From positions 1 to 64,000 of the forward strand of contig CACZYP010000002.1 of assembly GCA_902785425.1 (NCBI GenBank): a stretch of 64,000 nt of DNA, in the 5' to 3' direction. A program made the translations under genes and the position numbers. The notes beneath the pieces are model-generated. The model saw nothing but the letters and a program-made list of their open reading frames with translations, did not search any database and was not told the origin of the DNA. The DNA comes from an uncultured Ruminococcus sp. Lineage in GTDB: Bacteria; Bacillota; Clostridia; Oscillospirales; Acutalibacteraceae. Below, one piece after another: positions 60,577 through 64,000 of the stretch. Positions within the stretch are counted from its first letter, which is position 1; every line of letters starts with the position of its first letter.

Positions 60577-63246
60577 TTACAGATCATCGGATACTTCGAT
60601 CTTCTGACCCATTTTTTCTATATCTCTGAAGCCTACGGAGTAGCGCAGCGTTGTAACTGCGTCGCCTGTATCAACAACAGAGTTTTCGTCAACATCAGCG
60701 AATAAGAAATCCTCGCCCTTAAGCTTATCAAGGCCTATCGAATGACGGATCATAAGGAGGGCATCGTTTGAATCGATCGCACCATCGTTATTGGCGTCAC
60801 CGAAAACTCTTGTTCTCTTGGGAACTATCTCTGTCTTTTTCGCCTTGAATATAGCAGTATAAGTGATCTCGTCGCCCTTGATCTTCTTTTCCCACTCTGC
60901 AAATTCATACTCGAAAACAGCATCGGCAGGGTGAGTCGGAAGCTCTCCTACGTATTCAACGGGAGCATCAAAAGAAGCCTCGGTCGAATAAAGAACATCA
61001 CCGTTCCAGTTGATCCATTTTATCTGATATATACGCTCCGTCTCATCATAACGAGCGATATACTCATTTTCGCCAAGCTTTTCAAACTCTCTGAAAGTGT
61101 AAACGTAATACCTGTCGGAGGGTCTTGTCGGCTGCTTGCCTGTGTACTCAACAACATCACCGTAATTAGCTTCCGCAGTTGCCAAAACGGAACCGTCATA
61201 GTTTTTCCAGGTGATCGTCAGGAGCGAAGTCTTGAGTGTTTCTTTAAAAACAGCCTCATACGTTGTATCTCGCTTTGCAGGAACAACGTCGGCATTCCAT
61301 CCGTCAAATGTATAGAAAACATCATCATTATCGGGCTTTGTCGGAGTTTGTCCATGATATTTGGGAGTCTCGCCGTAAGGACAATCGGCAGTCTCAAGCA
61401 CCTCTCCGTTACCGATCCATGTGATCAGGAAGTTTCTGAGCGTCTTGTTATACTCTGCACGCAGAAGCATGGATCCGTCATACTGCGAATCGCCTTTAAC
61501 GACTGTCCAGTCTGCAAACTGATACTCATACTGAGCGTCGCGGCTCTTTACGGGAGCATCGTAAGGATAATCGGGGATCTGACCGAACCAGTGCTCGATA
61601 CTGCAAAGCTCTGTACCGTCTTCATCTTCCCAGCGTGTCACTCTTTTATATCCTGCATAGATCTTCGTATCTTTTGTAATGGGCTTTGTAAAATCGAAAG
61701 GCTCGGTGAAATCAGCGTCGGCATACCAGCCGTCGGGTGATCCCAGGTTCTTGCCTGTCTCGCCGGGAACAGCGCCGATATCACGAGGAACTGCCGCTGT
61801 ATTGCCTTCTTCTACTTCAACCGTACGGTTAAGCGCTTCTACAGGCATAACGAACTCAACGTTATACAACTTTGTATTTGAAGTTCTTTCAAACTGTGCG
61901 GTATACGTAATAGTTTTCTGTCCACGCTGAACAACAGTTTTATCTGTTATCGCAGGCGACCAACCCTTGAATTTCTTGCCTGCTGCTGCAGGCTCTTTTC
62001 CGTTATAAACAGGGCGCTCGCCGTCGGCTGTAAGCTCATCGGTTTCAAGAACATCGCCGTTTTCATTTTGCCAGACGATCGTGTGGAGCATCAGAGGAGT
62101 TCTTTCGATCTCAAGTTCATCGGGATTATATATATATATCGTATCGGGATCATAGTTGTAATCTATATACGCCGCAGAGGATATTTTTATAGTAAATCCG
62201 ATAAGATTGCCCGAATTATCGGTAACACGGTATCCTGCGTCTGCTCCCTGGAAAAACAGCTCTCCGTTCTCGCCTATTGTGCTGCTGTCACTGTTAGTAA
62301 CATCAACAAGATAACTCAGCCCGCCGATAGAAACATGATTCCACATATGAGGGCCGCTCGAAGTGCCGTATCTGCTCTGGCACTTCATTTCGCCGGTAAT
62401 CAGATTGCACTTAACGTCGCTGTTGAAGGTGTACATATCGCAAAGAAACTTGAACGCTTTGGAATAACCTTCGCAGACAACTTTTGTATCGGGATCGTTG
62501 TCAAATACGGAGATCAACTGCCACGGATCACCGTAAGGGATTTCTTGTGATTCATCTATAGCTTCATAGTTATAATCAACAAGGCTGCAGATCTTATCTT
62601 TGAAGTACTGTAAAACTCTGTAGTCAGACCAATTCTTGTCCACACTGTTTACAATCCCTCTTGCTGTTTTAACAGCATTCTGAACAGGAGCCATCTTTTC
62701 GGGATCGATCGTCAAAAAGCCTCTGCTGTAATCGAAAGAAACAGGAAATGCAAACTCCTGGCCGTCGGAAGAAGGCTTTGTCGATACACCGGAAGTCTTG
62801 TCATACCAGAACAGCTCATAAGGATGATCGACCATCAAAGCAGAGATGATAGAATCAAAATTGAATCTTTTGAAATCTTCCTTAGGGCCAAGACGAGAGC
62901 GAAGCTCTTCTCTTGTAATATTAAAACGAGTAGAAGTAAGTTCGCCGTTTACGACCTGATCTATCCTCTCACACAAAATGTCGTAAATAGCCTGTTCCTT
63001 TTCTCCCAGAGCGACCCTGCCCGATGCAGCAGGAAGCTTTGAAGAGCTTTCGTCTTTAATACCTGCCTGAAAGCGAAGATACCCCTCCAGCAAAACAGAA
63101 CTGTCGGGAAGCTGTACTGCACAGTCAGACGTTACGGCGGTATTATCGATAGGATCAGCCGCAGCGGCAGAAGCAGCCGTACCGAAAGAACCGAATACCA
63201 TTGCACCGCTCAAGAGCATTGCAAATAGTTTTGAAGTGTTTTTCAT
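60577..63246 (-). CDS. Secreted dockerin protein with transglutaminase-like and InlB-type repeats
   Basis: An 889-residue exported protein. A signal peptide spans residues 1-28. A transglutaminase-like domain (about 180-370) has a visible catalytic triad C258 (VCEGYSKAF), H304 (MWNHVS) and D315 (LVDVTN). It is followed by six related repeats of 65-75 residues (about 385-810) of the InlB/Listeria-Bacteroides beta-repeat type, each with a GDVLET-, Y-G- or GW-containing core. A C-terminal type I dockerin (815-875) has FGDANNDGAIDSNDA and ADVDENSVVDTGDA. It may crosslink or cut proteins while attached to a cohesin scaffold. A perfect promoter precedes it. Confidence 0.9.
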   Translation of the reverse strand: MKNTSKLFAMLLSGAMVFGSFGTAASAAAADPIDNTAVTSDCAVQLPDSSVLLEGYLRFQAGIKDESSSKLPAASGRVALGEKEQAIYDILCERIDQVVNGELTSTRFNITREELRSRLGPKEDFKRFNFDSIISALMVDHPYELFWYDKTSGVSTKPSSDGQEFAFPVSFDYSRGFLTIDPEKMAPVQNAVKTARGIVNSVDKNWSDYRVLQYFKDKICSLVDYNYEAIDESQEIPYGDPWQLISVFDNDPDTKVVCEGYSKAFKFLCDMYTFNSDVKCNLITGEMKCQSRYGTSSGPHMWNHVSIGGLSYLVDVTNSDSSTIGENGELFFQGADAGYRVTDNSGNLIGFTIKISSAAYIDYNYDPDTIYIYNPDELEIERTPLMLHTIVWQNENGDVLETDELTADGERPVYNGKEPAAAGKKFKGWSPAITDKTVVQRGQKTITYTAQFERTSNTKLYNVEFVMPVEALNRTVEVEEGNTAAVPRDIGAVPGETGKNLGSPDGWYADADFTEPFDFTKPITKDTKIYAGYKRVTRWEDEDGTELCSIEHWFGQIPDYPYDAPVKSRDAQYEYQFADWTVVKGDSQYDGSMLLRAEYNKTLRNFLITWIGNGEVLETADCPYGETPKYHGQTPTKPDNDDVFYTFDGWNADVVPAKRDTTYEAVFKETLKTSLLTITWKNYDGSVLATAEANYGDVVEYTGKQPTRPSDRYYVYTFREFEKLGENEYIARYDETERIYQIKWINWNGDVLYSTEASFDAPVEYVGELPTHPADAVFEYEFAEWEKKIKGDEITYTAIFKAKKTEIVPKRTRVFGDANNDGAIDSNDALLMIRHSIGLDKLKGEDFLFADVDENSVVDTGDAVTTLRYSVGFRDIEKMGQKIEVSDDL

Positions 63247-63290
63247 TTAGATTCTTTCCTTTCTTAAAGCTTATTTTATAATGCAGTATA

Positions 63291-63319
63291 ATTATACACA
63301 ATCATTATTCCATTGTCAA
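63291..63319 (-). promoter_or_regulatory. Consensus promoter of the transglutaminase-dockerin gene
   Basis: On the minus strand, TTGACA (63314-63319) and TATAAT (63291-63296) are separated by exactly 17 bases, about 45 bases before the ATG. Confidence 0.9.
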
Positions 63320-63344
63320 ATCTTAATTTTTCATTATAATACAA

Positions 63345-63385
63345 GAAACGGCGAACAGAAAGCTCTGCCCGCCGCATTTGTTTTT
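63345..63385 (-). terminator. Terminator of the CBM21-type gene
   Basis: CGGCG...ACAGA pairs with TCTG...CGCCG (about 63349-63374) with a two-base internal loop, and TTTCTTG follows on the minus strand. It lies 24 bases after the stop codon. Confidence 0.6.
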
Positions 63386-63397
63386 ATATGCCGTTGA

Positions 63398-64000
63398 TCA
63401 CGGATAAACTCTGTAAGTAGAGTCATAGTTCTGGTTGAAGTTGTTTGCCCAGTATGTCTGACCGTTTACATTGTAATATACGCAGAACTCGAAAGAGTTG
63501 TAATCGTCCATGTAAACTGCGTTGCTTACCCAGTTCTCTGTGCCGTTCTCGTTTGTGGAAACGTAGCTCATGGGCACATCTGTGTAAGAGTTCCAGTTAT
63601 CGTTTGTGTATCTTACAACTACTTCCTTCTCGTAAGCGTAGTTCTGAAGCTCAACTGTAACTCTGTTGTTGTAGTTGTTGTAGAAAGGAGTGCCTCTCTT
63701 TACTGCGATGGGAGCACAGCCGATCGTCTCTCTTGTGTAGTCCTGACCGTTGTTGTTGTCCCAGTAAACGTTGCCGTTTGCCTCGTACTTGATAGCGAAA
63801 TCAAGCGCATAGCTTGTTACGGAAGCTTTCCAGATCTTGGAACCGTCGGAAAGTGTTGTGAAAGGCTCAGCCTCAGCGTCTCTCCAATCCTCATCGAGGT
63901 AGTTGTATCGGATTGTTACTGCCTGATCGGAAGATGTGCTGTCTGTCTTAACATAGATGTTTCTTGTGTTGATACCATACTTGCAGAATGTCCATTCTGT
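63398..64000 (-). CDS. Secreted starch-binding protein, tandem CBM21-type domains (partial)
   Basis: This is the C-terminal end (201 codons with stop) of a protein that runs off the right edge. Two tandem domains are visible. The first has RYNYLDEDWRD...DFAIKYEANGNVYWDNNNGQDY, and the second has VRYTNDNWNSYTDVP...FEFCVYYNVNGQTYWANNFNQNY, each ending in the YWxNNxxxxY motif of CBM21 (starch/glycogen-binding) modules. No dockerin or sorting signal follows. The upstream part may hold an amylase or more binding domains. The frame is open across the whole stretch. Confidence 0.75.
   Translation of the reverse strand, partial: TEWTFCKYGINTRNIYVKTDSTSSDQAVTIRYNYLDEDWRDAEAEPFTTLSDGSKIWKASVTSYALDFAIKYEANGNVYWDNNNGQDYTRETIGCAPIAVKRGTPFYNNYNNRVTVELQNYAYEKEVVVRYTNDNWNSYTDVPMSYVSTNENGTENWVSNAVYMDDYNSFEFCVYYNVNGQTYWANNFNQNYDSTYRVYP

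Overview
The window looks like a chromosomal segment from an anaerobic, Gram-positive, spore-forming gut-type Firmicute of the Ruminococcaceae/Oscillospiraceae, close to [Eubacterium] siraeum or Ruminococcus. The evidence is three secreted proteins with dockerin modules, the C-terminal end of a tandem starch-binding (CBM21-type) protein, a SipL-like sporulation protein, an anaerobic class III ribonucleotide reductase, rubredoxin electron carriers, ECF transporter genes and consensus sigma-A promoters (TTGACA-17-TATAAT). The genus is inference. No rRNA, tRNA, CRISPR array, prophage or IS transposase was seen.

Layout. 0.1-15.3 kb, mostly minus strand: an ABC exporter, a metallophosphoesterase, a ClpE-type unfoldase, CvpA and DUF5711 membrane proteins, the ecfA1-ecfA2-ecfT-truA cluster, an rRNA-type methyltransferase with glmM, and ruvCAB. 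15.6-16.6 kb: an NO/redox-type module of flavin reductase-rubredoxin fusion plus free rubredoxin, behind an FNR-type palindrome. 16.7-30.9 kb is mixed: two AT-rich small proteins (DUF4240-like and SUKH-like), an HPr-kinase-like P-loop protein, a dockerin-glucosaminidase, mtaB, an HPr-like protein without the catalytic His, a Fur-type regulator with a metal ABC transporter, a lipoprotein with Bcp peroxiredoxin, a NYN-domain protein, a second phosphoesterase, a CDF transporter and a SipL-like protein. 31-34 kb: nrdD with four candidate NrdR boxes, followed by a MITE-like element with terminal inverted repeats. A partial relative of that element lies at 2.85-3.05 kb.

34.3-48.8 kb: a PP2C phosphatase, then the long Firmicute housekeeping run yicC-remA-gmk-rpoZ-priA-def-fmt-rsmB-rlmN-prpC-prkC-rsgA-thiN on the minus strand, apparently led by one consensus promoter at about 48.73 kb. 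It couples nucleotide supply, transcription, replication restart, translation initiation and processing, ribosome maturation and the PASTA kinase/phosphatase switch. A 400-base non-coding stretch with small hairpins interrupts it between rlmN and prpC.

48.8-64 kb is envelope and extracellular: a GtrA/FAD-oxidoreductase/GT-C operon, a CobW GTPase followed by a dockerin protein with twelve 45-bp repeats, two divergent von Willebrand A (VWA) proteins, a regulator-CPBP protease-hydrolase operon with a palindromic operator inside its promoter, a transglutaminase-like dockerin protein, and the partial starch-binding protein. The most unusual material is the dockerin proteins with non-glycosidase partners, the shared Ser/Asp/Thr tails (also on the PASTA kinase), the divergent HPr-like protein, and the regulatory sites upstream of nrdD, the rubredoxin module and the CPBP operon.

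Start codons were chosen from visible ribosome binding sites. Family names come from motifs recognised by eye; no database search was run.
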